A stretch of 64,000 bases of DNA from Adineta vaga. Lineage: Eukaryota; Rotifera. Numbering within the stretch: position 1 is the stretch's first letter; the number at the start of each line of letters is the position of its first letter. Shown here piece after piece: positions 38,414 through 51,000 of the stretch. Below the pieces are notes generated by a model. It was not told where the DNA came from. It saw nothing but the letters and a program-made list of their open reading frames with translations, and searched no databases. The position numbers and the translations under genes were made by a program. The DNA is taken from positions 7,378,001 through 7,442,000 of the forward strand of contig CP075493.1 of the NCBI GenBank assembly GCA_021613535.1. Reading direction: 5' to 3'.

Positions 38414-38939
38414 TCACAAATTAGAAAATGTCAAATGAAAATTTTCTTTTGAATAAAAGAAAGAAAAATCTAAGTTCTTAATATGATATAAATAAAATAA
38501 TAATACAATACTTACTTTACTTGGCAAGAATGACACACTTTCAAGTCTAACCAATGAAATTTCATATAGAGAATCTTTGTTTTAATTTCATACAATTTCG
38601 AAAAATATTTTCATTTAAATAAGTAAATAATAAAGAATTCTCTCGATTTTTTTGTCGATTATTTATCAAATTATTTTTATTGATTTCGATATTGAGCGAC
38701 ATCTACTGAAAAGGAAATTGTGTAACTTATTCACATAGATCAATCAATTGCATACCGATATCGATGAACATCAAATACATTTATTAATTTCTCTATTGAA
38801 AAAAGATTACTGAATAATTTTTTTCACATGCACACACATACTAGAGACAACAGCAAATATAAACTTTTGACTAGTACATATATTGTACATGGTCACTGTC
38901 GAAACGTGGATTATCATGTCTTTTTTTTTTCTTTCTCAA
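38414..38939. other. intergenic, no gene seen
   Basis: AT-rich interval upstream of GRASP and downstream of the small minus-strand gene that follows. Nothing recognisable. Confidence 0.5.
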
Positions 38940-40107
38940 TCATACACAACCAAACAATAATAAGTTTCGTGCTTTTCGAAAATATTCATTCATAGTTGAA
39001 ATTGATTGATTTTGTTCCTGTCCAAGTTTAACTACGGCAAAATGACTTTGTTGCATTGAATCATTTGTATCACCAAGTTCAAGATCTCCGGAAAGTATAT
39101 AACCATCGGATACATCATCAGCAGTTATTTGCGATGAAAGAACAAGACGAAAAAAAGCATCTGTATGCCGTTGGAATTGACCAGTTATTTCTAAACGCCC
39201 ATTACCCAAACATTTCATATGACCTCTAGAAAAATAAACATATTCATCTGGAATAGAACATTCTTTTATCTATTGAAACTGAATAAATTAATGTTGAATA
39301 ACTATTAACAGCAAGAAGTATTCTTCTGTACATAACTTGTCTGTTATAATCATCGCCCTCCGACAATCTATATTTTGATCTGATCCGTCTCGACTTTTTT
39401 TCTTCTTTGTCTTACGCTGGAGTATCAGACTCATTAAAGTACCCGATCACAGCATGTTAATGTCCCTTCCTTTATTTGTCCGTCTATTACATCTTCATTA
39501 ACGATTCTATAGAAAGATAAAAAGTTGACCATCAATTTTGCTTCCTCTTCCATTCAGAAGAATTTACATTTCCGAGACGAATTAAATTAGCTATCATCCA
39601 GAAAATACTCCTTCTGTTCATATCTAATTCGATTAGTCAATGACTAGACAAAGAAGAAAAAAAAATTTCACTTATTATTATATCTATTTGATAAATAGAG
39701 GTAAAAAATCGTTTCATTTCATCTCTTTTGAATAATATTGCGAATTGTATTAGTCTATTTACATTCTGCATAGCTACTATTGACATTTTTTCTTCTACAA
39801 ATATGATTCTTTTCATCTATTAAGTCTACCAAATGTCAAACAAAAAGTGTGGAAAAAGAAAAAGACCATAGTGAATATACTTAGTAAGACTGGTACGATG
39901 GCCTTGTTGTTCAATAATTAAACATTTTGTTTTTGACCACCAGACTGTTTTGATTGTCCAATATGAGCTTAATGCTGGTTTCGGCCAACTTTCATATGCA
40001 TAAAGATGAATCTTTGTCCGACCATGTTCACCAATTTCTCGTAGAAGTTTACGACCACATAAGCCGCGTGTTTCCTGATAATAAAAGGATTCCGTTAGTT
40101 TCATCAT
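38940..40107 (-). CDS. small protein of unknown family
   Basis: Two exons (40107-39881 and 39225-38940) joined by a 655-nt GT-AG intron give about 170 aa (MMKLTESFYYQETRG... to ...ARNLLLFGCV). Both frames are open with non-repetitive, protein-like composition (WPKPALSSYWTIKTVWW; GRLEITGQFQRHTDAFFRLVLSS), and the phase matches (AA+A, Lys). An in-frame Met 15 nt upstream (40122) is possible. Alternatively TTATTATCAG (ending near 40075) is an acceptor and earlier exons lie further upstream, making this the C-terminus of a larger protein. I do not recognise the family. Confidence 0.45.
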
Positions 40108-40122
40108 TAGAAATTTGAACAA

Positions 40123-42660
40123 ATCGATAATAGTGTATCACTTGCGTCGTTGGTATGATCAATGAATAAGAAGAAAAGGAAATACTTGTTTTTTCTTTCT
40201 TTTCTCTCTCTCTCTCTCCCCTCTCTCTCTTCGTTCTCGCTAGTTAATGAATGAGAGAAAGACGATCCATGAAAGTATTTCTCTCTTTCTTGTCTTGAGA
40301 GAAAGAAAATGAACAATATATCCTTAAGCAAGAGGAGAAGAAGAAATGAAGTTCTGTTTCTTATTCATTTCTATTGAATTGCTCGGCATTTTCTCTTTTA
40401 TTTTTTATTTGAAGAATGTCATTGCTTTTTTTCTTCTTCTTCTTTCGATGACGCTTAAAGCGAGAAAGAGAATCAATTTCCTTCTGAACTTCAAATCGAC
40501 AGACAGACAACAAGTCAAGCCGCTAGTGTATTCAGCACTTATTGTTGATTAGCAATCAATACAATGACATACATAAAAATCCATTCAATTTCATTATGCA
40601 AACGAATACCGGATGCTACTGGTCGTCACCATGTGTGTGCATTAACATTGACCGACGTACAATCGCTCATTGTACAGTCGACACAATCAGCATGCTATTC
40701 ACAACATTTATAGTGTTCGTCCATTGAGTATTGATAGATACAACACGCATCGATGACGTAATAATATACCAAGATATTCTCAGGTGTTTAATTATAAGAT
40801 TCATGAATGATGAGAGAACGATGTCATTGTTTATCATAGTTCGAGAAGCAGAGTATTGAATTTTCAAAATGGATCATATTGTGTAATACAAACAAAAGCA
40901 TGTTTGATAGAATGATGAATTAAATATAAGCAAATGTGTCTCTAGAGTAATCATTAAACCACAATGAATTGAAGTACATTAAATAAGCGATTAACATCAA
41001 GAAGAAATGATCAATGTTATGCATCAATTGTTCTTTTTATGTTCATCAAAGATCTGTTCTGGTGTTTTTTCTTATTCTGCTTTCTCAGCTTACTAGACAT
41101 TAGGATAAAAATATAATTAAAAATCATATTCTTTATATTTCTTAACAATAAGATTGTAAATATGGAAAATATAATCATATATATTTTCAATTGTGTTATT
41201 CTTAATTGAAATTATTCTATTTTTGTAGTTCATTATAATGCTTTTTCAAGTGCATATTCATGAGTTTTCCTCTTCAAACAACCTTTGAATATGATAAAGT
41301 CAAGATTGCAATTCTTACGCTACAATGATTGTGTCTATCTTACTTCAATCTTTAGCAACACAGTAGTGAACTACTTTGAATGCGATTTGTCGAAAAGAAA
41401 AGGATGAATTACAATGTTTCTTTATCATTACAAATAAAACGATATGATATAGACTATAGCATTAGATATCAACGTTCAAGGATAGTACATTATCGGAACA
41501 AAAGAAAAGATGAAGATAAAAAATGGAGAGGTTATTGTGGCTGTGACGAGATGTACTTTCTTTGACGACAGATCAAAAGCAAGGTTATATCCTTGTAACG
41601 AGAGAAAATGTTCCGATTTATATCTTTCTGTGAAAATAACTCTTCATGGTAGTTTAGATGTCTTATATTGTATTTCATTCGAAACAAATAGATAGAAAGT
41701 GATCGTTTTTTGAGTGAGTGAAAAAAATCACATACATCTCTATGTAAAACTCGATAATATTCAAAAACATATGTGAGTATTGTGTAGTAACAGTTTAGCA
41801 TGATTATCAATGTCCAGGTGTCTCTTTTGTTCAAAGTAAAATCGAGATTTTCATATAGCAGACCAGTACAATTCGTTTTACATATTCAAAACTGATCAAC
41901 TCAAATTTAGATGAAAAATAGTTTGATTCAAACAATGTTTTCACTATTACACAATTGAACTGCCCAATTTCTTGTTTGTCCAGTTCTTCACGAACCAAAA
42001 TAGAATGAATTTTTAGCCACAGATACATGTAACACAATGTTGTAAAGCGTCTACTCTGATATTTAGTCCAATGCGCAAATTATCCAATTTTGTCATTCGT
42101 AACCAATGAGCCATGAAATGCAATAAATTTTGACCATATATGTCTCATGTCACATTAATATTCAATTGCGAAAGGCAGAAATGCTATTCTAATTAAAAAC
42201 CACGCATTATGTTTCAGCTTGTGTTCTTTTTTTTGTGTAAATCAGTTTTTCACTAACCGCACGAAAAGTACGTAACAAAAGTAAAGGCAAAAGAAAGAAA
42301 GAAGAATAATAACAACAAGTAAAGGAGAAGAAAATCTTCATAACAAACAGATCATATATAATATAAGATTGGCAAGCTTTGTTTTTTGTCTTAATATGCA
42401 TGTACAAATGTAGAGAAAGAATATCGATCAAGAACAAAATTAAGAACCACGCCTCCGTAATAGTCTGTTTAAGAAAGAAGAAAACTTCGATATTATGAAA
42501 TGTACAACAAAGAAAAAAAATGCTAAGAGTACCTTGACTTATTTCACATAAATGTTTTAGATATCTACTCCGCAGACACTGACTATCCACAAAGAGAAAA
42601 AAGAAAACAAGTCAAGACGAAGAAAACGAAAATGAAAAACAACAAAGGAAAACAAAAACA
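40123..42660. other. 2.5-kb gene-free stretch
   Basis: AT-rich sequence with a CT microsatellite (40203-40232) and only short chance frames. Nothing supported. Confidence 0.5.
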
Positions 42661-45600
42661 TTAATCTCTTTCGGTTATCAAATTTGCATCACATTGATTC
42701 AATAGTATACAACAATCTTCAATATCGAACTTTTTAGTCCATTTAGCTTTTGATTCTCTATTGATTCGATTTGATGGTAAAGGACGTTTTCTCATCAGTT
42801 TTGCTGATGTCAATTTGATCGTTCGTTTTTTCGTAGTTTTGTCTGTTGAGTTATCATCACTTTTAGTTTTGCCATTTGTTAATGAACTTATTGAATTATT
42901 CAAACTATCAGCTAATGTTTTATTATTTTCTTTTTCAGCAAATCGTACACGTTTATTGATTCGCTCCAAAACAGGCATATCTTCTTCATCCAATGGTTCC
43001 TCCAATGGGCGTTTTTCACCTTTATTTGTTTCCAAAGTCGGTTCGGTTGATGATTGCTCCTCATTTTCTACTCTCTCCACTACAGTACTTGCCTCCGTAT
43101 TATCATTGGACACTGTTGAAAGACTTGGCCGATTATTTGCTTCTTGATTATCTATAACAGGATAGGTTTTTGGAAGAAATTCATCTTGGAATATTAATTT
43201 ACCATTAAATAATGCATGCATCTCTTGTTCGAGAAAATTCCAATGTTTTTCTGCATCTTTAATATCAATTAAACGTGTAAAACCCAGAGATTGTTGATTT
43301 TGTGGCCGAAAACGATTGATATTTTTTAATCGTAATAAACGAAGCATTTTCATTTCAAGTTTATCCAATGAAGGAGAATCAGGAAAGAGAATATTGCAAA
43401 GTGATCGTATAGAAACACATTCACGTTGAGTGTTCGATCCAAGACCAGAACAAACATACGCTGTCATTGTATGACCATGAAATTGAATGGTTTTATAAAA
43501 ACGATTTGGCGATGATGTTAATGGTAATTGTGATGTATTATTGGATGGTGGTTGATTGGTTGGAGATGATGGTGGTGATGGAGGCGGTGTTGATTCAGCG
43601 ATCTATGAATAAAGAAAACTTGCTCGAACATGTGAAGAAGTAAAAGTTCTCAAAGTGTCATGTATTCAATATTTAATTTTCCTCAAATTCATGATGAACT
43701 GTTTGCATGAATACGTTTAGTCGTTCTCTGTTATTGAAATTACGATATCATAAGGATAATTTACCGTATTCGTTGGTGGTGCTGGATTTGTTGGAATAAT
43801 TCCTCCTTGTGATGGATTCAATCGATTACCTAAATAGCAAAAGAATATTCAGAAAATTTGTCTCGTATGCAAAATAATTATCTTACTTTGTTGATAATTC
43901 AAGACATTTAAAGGAAATTTATCATTGAATAAAAGTATCAGATCCACATTATATTCTTTTTTTACTGATTCAATATCAATCAATTGTGCATTACGTAAAT
44001 TAATACATATATTACTGAAGAAGAGTATCAATTGAAGAAATTCTAATTCCGAAGATGTTGGTTTCGTTAATGATGCCGCTGATAAACAATGTGTTGATAA
44101 GACAAAACTTTTTACAAGACTATTGCCAATAAAAGGCACAGTTTGTTCATGTAAAGTAGTTATATTGCGTAGACGACAAATTCCTCCATTCATTTGTACA
44201 ATTGATGTCCATTCTTTACATATAGATGATTTAGGTTCTTCATTTGGTAATTCTTTAACAAAAACCATAGTAGCTGTAGTATATTGATAAAACGTTGATA
44301 ATTGTATAAGTCTTGTCTCTGGACCAAAAGGTTTTATATGTTGTTTAACACAAAGTTCATTTATTAATTCAAGTTCTTGAGTAGATGCAGGTATTTGTTC
44401 ACATGGCAATAATGTTTCAGTTTTAATATCATTTGCTTCCATTGATGGAAGTTTCAGAAGATCATAAAATGTTAATAAACTTACAGGAAGTTTGAATAGA
44501 TGATGATTTGTTGTACTTGTTGATATGTATGGTGTATAAAGTTTGTTGACTTGTAGCCAACCACAATGTAGACGAGTAGGTTTTGATGATGAAGTTGTTG
44601 CTGGTGTTGTTACTGTTATTGTTGATGATGGTGTCGACGATGGCAGTAGTACTGGTGACACTGTCGATGATGTTGTAGATGGTTTTTGACTAACTATGCC
44701 ATTTACTGTTGGTGTAGTTGACGGTAAAATAGGTGAAGACGAAGAGGAAGGAGAATAATGAATTGATGATGGTATAACTGGAGGAGATGATGACGAAGTA
44801 GTAGACGATGACGAAGAAATACTTGTTGTTGGTAGAACGGATGCTGAAGTTGTACTCGGAATAGGCGCAACATTGATTGTAGGTACTAAAAGATCACATG
44901 AGAAATGTACAAGATGCAACAAATTAGTGAGTTACTTTTCTCGATTTAGTGGAATGAGATGTATTCTCGATACCGTACCGTGCTTATCGATAAAATATCT
45001 AGCTGAATTTCAAAGTGTACTCACTAATTCTTATTTTGAGATATTCACTATTTGAAAGCATCAAAAGTCGATTTATTTCATAGAGGAAGTATTCAGATGA
45101 TCTATAAGTTATTTTTACCTGAATTGGAGAAATTTATTGCATTAATCGAAAATGATGATGATGTTGGTGTTGCTTGTTGTATCTGTGTGGGTACTGGTGT
45201 TACTACCTGTGGCAATCGTGTGGGTAAAACGACAGCATACGGATTTCCGATAGATTTTGGCTGTCGTCCGTTAGTTGCAGATGATGTCGGTCGTGAATTT
45301 GTTGAAGTAGTTTCACGAGAAAAATTTGTCGATGGTGGTGGATATTGTTGTATTTGAATAGGTGATGCTTGTGGTATAGTCGTCTGTCTTTGTATAATCG
45401 AGGGCCTATTTATCATAGGATTAGATGCTCGTTGTACATTTTGTTGTGGTGTAGGTTGTGGTAATAGCTGACGTAATGTATGTATGGTTGCATTCGATAT
45501 AACAGGTGGTGATTTTAAACTACGAAGATGTTCATAATATGGATAGAAATCCGATACTCGGACTATTTCATCAAGTGCAGTGAATGGGTGCCGAGAAAAT

Positions 45601-46233
45601 GCCCAACGTGAATGATGACTATTGATTCTATTTAATAGACCGACTTCACATGCTGTCACAGAATATAAATCGATAGTTTTTCTATATTGATATTGGTACG
45701 AACGACGTATTATATCTTCAGGATAATCAGGAAGAATTTTCCGAAGCATTCGAACGCAAAAATATTTTGTATCACCACTAAAAGAAATGGAAATTCAAAC
45801 TTTTAGAAGAGTTTAATCCTTCCTTCTTTAAGTCGATAAGTTTCTATTCGAGAGTATTTCACGAATAGTACATAGTCAATTAGTAAATTTTTGCAGACAA
45901 AAAAAAGTACTTTTTCGCAATGAGTCATATGTACGGAGAATAAAATGTCCTCGCTAAGTGCTTGCGTAGGTGTAAACGAAGATGAAAACTGATACTTTCT
46001 GATTGTGTTCGATTGGTATTGCATATTTCGTTGCATTCAGAGAAGAAGAATATAATAAGGATTTTTTCAATTATATTTTCATTTTATACGTACCGAAAAA
46101 TTACAGGCATATATGTATCACATTGTGGTATCTTTTCCCAAGCAAATTGCCCTTTTAGTGATGTAATATCAATTGCATTAGGATCAATATATCGATTAGA
46201 CAATAATCCCGTCGATGCTGTTGTTGTAAACAT
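42661..46233 (-). CDS. large unrecognised protein, probably nuclear
   Basis: Five exons (46233-46094, 45777-45119, 44885-43887, 43829-43765, 43602-42661), each joined in phase by GT-AG introns, give 934 aa. The N-terminus has a conserved-looking domain (about 1-150: DPNAIDITSLKGQFAWEKIP, YFCVRMLRKILPDYPEDIIRRSYQYQYRKT, WAFSRHPFTALDEIVRVSDFYPYYEHLRSL). Low-complexity Thr/Ser/Pro linkers follow, then a second globular region (about 395-600: LHCGWLQVNKLYTPYI, LILLFNDKFPLNVLNYQ). A third (about 650-740: CVSIRSLCNILFPDSPSLDKLEMKMLRLLRLKNINRF, LGFTRLIDIKDAEKHW) has a pattern like the Dachshund-homology fold of SKI/Dach proteins; that comparison is speculative. The C-terminus is acidic then Lys/Arg-rich (RINKRVRFAEKE, KLMRKRPLP), typical of nuclear localisation signals. 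I do not recognise the family. Confidence 0.65.
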
Positions 46234-47480
46234 TGTAATATTAATAAATAAAATAGATATGTTTGTTTATCGTTCTAGTCGATTGGTTAATATTTTTCGA
46301 CTGTTCGTTTTTTTACTATCAGGCGCTGAGCTAGTTAGACATGATATATTTTCGATTAACGTTGTTTTTACTTAAGGACAGATACCGTTTTATCGAAGAT
46401 GTTCCATATCAAAACGATGTAATCAATAATTCTGTTAGAGCATGGAAGAAACAAACATCTAGAAATAAAAATTAATCGTGATATCATGCTCTACAAGCTA
46501 TAGTAAACCAACCGTTAATGTAAACTGTATATATCCGTAAATAATGAGAGGAAGACAAAAAAAAGAAAAAGAATTCACTATGTTTTAGAAATGTATGCAA
46601 TAGCAATAAACGTTGTTGAGTTTAGTGTTGTGCGAAAATAAAAGCAACACAACAAAACAAATATAAAGCATAAGATCTTGAGAGAGAGAGAGAAAAAAAT
46701 GTAAAATGAATAACATTAATGCTTGATATATCTATCATATGTAACGTTTTGATCTCGTAAATAGAAATAGTATCGAACGAAGAACGAACAAATAATAAAG
46801 ATAAAGAAACCGTCATATAAGGGGACAAAAGGCAATGTAGTGCAAAAAAACATAGACTGTTTTGGTATTTGTGCTTAAAGCAGATAGAAAAAGAATCGAA
46901 TAAATACACCATAACATTTAAAGATTGTTTGTGTCAAACCGAATGCACTTTTGCTTTTCTTACTGTACACATTACATGAATGGTCAACATGAACAAAGAA
47001 CAACAAAGTCGGCCTATATTTAAACGAACGATTGTGCTGTACAAACAACTAAAGCGACCTTATTTGCAAAAAACTTCTATGTGTGTAAATTATTAATATT
47101 ATTTAAATTTTCTATATTATTAAAAGATCGGGAAAAAAGTGTTGGATCGCGCTTTCGCCAGAGGGCGCTAACAGTAAAATAAAGCATTATATTGCATTTA
47201 TAGCCTTCTCATAGCGACACCATCATCGAGCTTGAATGGCCAGGTAGGAGATGGACCCTATTCTTTATGCTAATATGCCTGGTAATGGTCAGAAAAACTT
47301 GTAAATGAGCTTTACAAATACTGATAATATTGTGCTACGAACTGGCACTTTATATCAGATAGAGATTGGACGCATGTACTTCTAAGTACTTCATTCTAGG
47401 AGATCTAGTATCTGCATATGACACTATAAATATATAACTAATAGGCGTATTGGATTCGTTACGAAAAGAATCACAAAACA

Positions 47481-47632
47481 GTACTACAAACATTTTGATT
47501 CTTTCTTTCTATCGTGACAAAATACGAAGTATTTAAAGACTGTGTGCCACCTTTTAGAAATCTCCTCAAAATATTCAAGTACTTCGTATTTTGTCATAAT
47601 AGTAAGAATAAGAATCGAAATTTTTGTAGTAC
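47481..47632. repeat. imperfect inverted repeat with about 54-bp arms
   Basis: The left arm (47481-47534) begins GTACTACAAA and the right arm (47578-47632) ends TTTGTAGTAC. The core TGACAAAATACGAAGTA (47515-47531) has a perfect 17-nt complement at 47580-47596. Outside the core, the arms pair with scattered mismatches and small gaps. The loop is about 43 nt. Transcribed RNA would fold into a long hairpin; a fold-back element, an inverted duplication or a small-RNA precursor are all possible. Confidence 0.8.
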
Positions 47633-48060
47633 CATTTTCTAGTCCTTTCCAGAATGCATTCAACAAGTCCATTGGTTGCATAACTGTATTATTATACGTA
47701 GGTACTAGACCTTCTGGAAAGAAATACCTGCGTCTCATCTTTGGACGTAAGATATATGTGCGATCTCGTTTCTTTCTATTGTATTTTGTGAATTACAAGC
47801 GAAAAATGTGCGAACTTGTTATTAGACTATACTAACGCTGCTTTTTTATGTTGCAGTAGTGCTTCTGCCATTCCGGTTAGAGCTATTGATGGTGGTTAGA
47901 CTCATTTTAGAAAATGAACCTTTCAATATAGACGAGAAATACTATTCTCACAGTATTATATACCTCCTCTTTGAAGTTAGAATCAAGCATTGCGCATAAA
48001 TTTATAATCAGACTACTCTTTTCGTTGGAGGTTGGCAAAACTAGGATAGCTTAGAAAAAA
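47484..48060 (-). pseudogene. possible decayed coding sequence, origin unknown
   Basis: On the minus strand, broken frames give protein-like stretches: LPTSNEKSSLIINLCAMLD (about 48030-47975), LTGMAEALLQHKKAALV (about 47885-47835), and an 84-codon frame at 47738-47484 (FPEGLVPTYNNTVMQPMDLL, then NAFWKGLENGTTKI). The frames are interrupted by stops. The pattern vaguely resembles the order of segments in MULE-type transposases but lacks identifiable catalytic residues, so the assignment is weak. The frame overlaps the large inverted repeat. Confidence 0.25.
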
Positions 48061-51000
48061 AAGGAATTAGCACTATAATCATGTCACGCGAAATACAGAG
48101 ATTAGTCGATACTGTTTCTCGCTGCGAAGGAATAGATCTCATTGATACTAATTTCATGAAGAGCGACTGTCACATATATCTTATTTAACGGTAACATGAA
48201 ATTATTCAATATCTCAAAAAGTCTGAAGTACAGCAATATAACAGCTCATTACCAACTATGCAAGAACGACAAATTAGTAGAATCAACACCATAAAATGCA
48301 TCACTCTCCAAGACAGATGTTCTTATATTTACCATTAAAATTAAATTATGTCGAAATAAAAGACATATTTGCCAAGGATTTACGTCAACGGAAATTTAGT
48401 AAATACGATAAATATATACAGCGGCAAGTATGTAACTCACGATAAAGCTTTTAAAAATAATTATAGTTGATGCCGTATGTGCTATAAATTTATTTTCTTT
48501 CGTTCTATCTTGCTTTTCCTGTCTGCAATTGTATGCCTTTTATGCTAAGTAAATTTTTCATGCTCACCGAAGCTGCTAGTGAATACTAAGCAAATATTTA
48601 CAGAAAGCTGACACCTGATTTCATCATAACAACTATATAATAATCATGCGAGTTTTCTATTTGTAAGCAGAAAAGAAAGAATTAGTAAAATAGTAAATAA
48701 AGGGGCTGATGGGTTAATCATTCTGCCCAAAGAGCTACAAATTACCATACATAAATGCGCAAGCAGACTCTGTGCATGACTTGTGATACAGCTGGCCATT
48801 ATAAGTATTTAATGCACAAACTGAAGTTGACAAAGGAATAAAACTTAAATGAATGGGTGATCACTGAATATTGTGATACGACTTGAGAGCAAAAAACTGC
48901 AATAGTTATAAGAGATAAGAAATATGAGCATGATAAAAGAATATAAAAAAAGAAAGAAAAAAAACGTATCCTATTTTTAGTTAAAAGTGTGGACTATCGA
49001 ACTTTTAATGACCTCTGATGGGTGAACATATGGTGATAGTGAATAGAAAGACATAAGAGGATGGATGAATAGATGTGAAATTATAACAAATGTGAGAGCG
49101 AACACCATATGTGATGTGATGCGTTCTCTCCTTTTCTTTCTTACTTGCAATCCCTTCTCTTATTCTTTTGTGCGCCTACAATCTTGTGTTCTCTCAATAT
49201 ATGTAAAATTGGGCATAGCGGGCGTTCGTCATGCTTTTATTTCTTCTACCATTTTCTTTTCTTCGTGAGACTTCGAACACCAAGCAAATACACATTATAC
49301 AATTAGTCAGAAAACGTTCTTTCTCTTTTCTTGTTAGAATATATGTATGTAGCAGTAACTCAATGATGATTCAGTTTTAAAGCACTTTTCATTAAGAGAA
49401 AAAATGATTAACTTCTTCAAAGAGAACTAACGATGAATGTAGAATAGAATCGGTAAGATTGTCTTTTCTCATTACATGTTACGCAATCCATTTGAGTGCA
49501 TTCACAAGGACAACACATCTAAAAGACTAACTCTATTTGCTTTCTTCTCAATAGGTAAGTGTACTCTGCAATTTTCTTATTCTTCTTACTGCTTAAGTAA
49601 ACTTTGATTCGTCTATTTACATACTTTTAGTAGAGATTGTGTTCTTTTGTTGCGCCTCGAAAAGCTCAATATTTACTAACGAAATAATGTGCAAATATTG
49701 AAATGAAATCAATCTGAACACTTGTGTATGCTTCATTTGTAGGGAATATATTCTTATATATTTTAATGCTAATTTCAAGGTTGTCTTCTTATTCACACGC
49801 TTTTGTAGATACATAAATGAGGGACTTCGAAAAAAGTACATATTTTCCTGCAGGCGTATATAATGAGAGTCCTTGTTACATTCAAGCAGTTTTTAACAGC
49901 GCGTATAATCAAAAGAAAAAGTAGTCGAAATATTTACTATTAGCTGCGATTTTTACTGTACTTTCCTTTCAAGATGACTTTAACTACTAGGCAACTATGT
50001 TTTTAATGCAAACGAAAGAAATGATAATATTTGTTGTTCTCTTTCTTCATGTTCCTGGTGCGCAATCTGCATGGTATGTATAGTTTACAGGCAATGCAAA
50101 CAAAAAGAAAAAAAATCGCCACAGTTAACCGTAGTAACTCATTGTTTTTACGAGTGAAACAAACGCAATGAGAATATACTCAATACATCAGATATACTTG
50201 CCTACAATCTAATTGTGCCTGCATACTGTTCTTTGTCGTTAGTAAACCATTGCATCAATGTTCATAGCCTTGTATTTAAGATACGATGAGATAAAGGACG
50301 CACTTGTAACGATCGTATGTACACTTGCCTTCGCATACGGGTGGGTTTATTTTATTTTTTTGAATGTCATGTTCTTTATTCAATTGCATGAAATTGCGCT
50401 CTGTGTGCATCACCGATGTAATCGAAGCGATGTATAGATTTTAGGCAAAGATTGTTTAGTTATATGAATAGCAATCGCGCATGGTTGGTTTGTGCGCCGA
50501 GAATTGAAATAAAATGAAGATGAGTATCCTAACACGCCAATCGTTTTTAGTATTATACAAAAAGTAATATAATATTGCTATGCAATGGTCTTATCGTATG
50601 GATAGTGTTGAACTCTCCATGTTTAATTACAAGATGTAGCAAATATACGATATATTTAGAAATGCACTCTAAAATGTTCCCAATATGACAATCTATGAGT
50701 ACTTTACAGGTCATAGATGGAACTACATGCATGCTGCTGTATGCTGTTTATCATGGCTCATAGAGGGCGTACAGATCGAATCTATAATTTGCATTATGTT
50801 ATTCTTTTTTTTTGCCAAAGCAAAGTTTGCTCTTATTTTACAAATGAATAATTAATATTTCTCTATTGGCTAGCTGATAATCATACGAAGGTAAAGTACT
50901 TGTTCAAGCAAGCGCTGCTAGTAAGCACAATTAAGCAATGTTCTAACGACTCAAAGCTTTGCAGTTAAAAAGCTTAATAGATATATAGACGACCATATAG

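Noticed and set aside
42761-43147. 128-codon plus-strand frame
   Set aside because: Antisense shadow of the last exon of the 934-residue gene.
47156-47170. CTCF-like motif CGCCAGAGGGCGCTA
   Set aside because: It resembles the vertebrate core, but one site is expected by chance to be meaningless, and CTCF presence in this organism is unknown.
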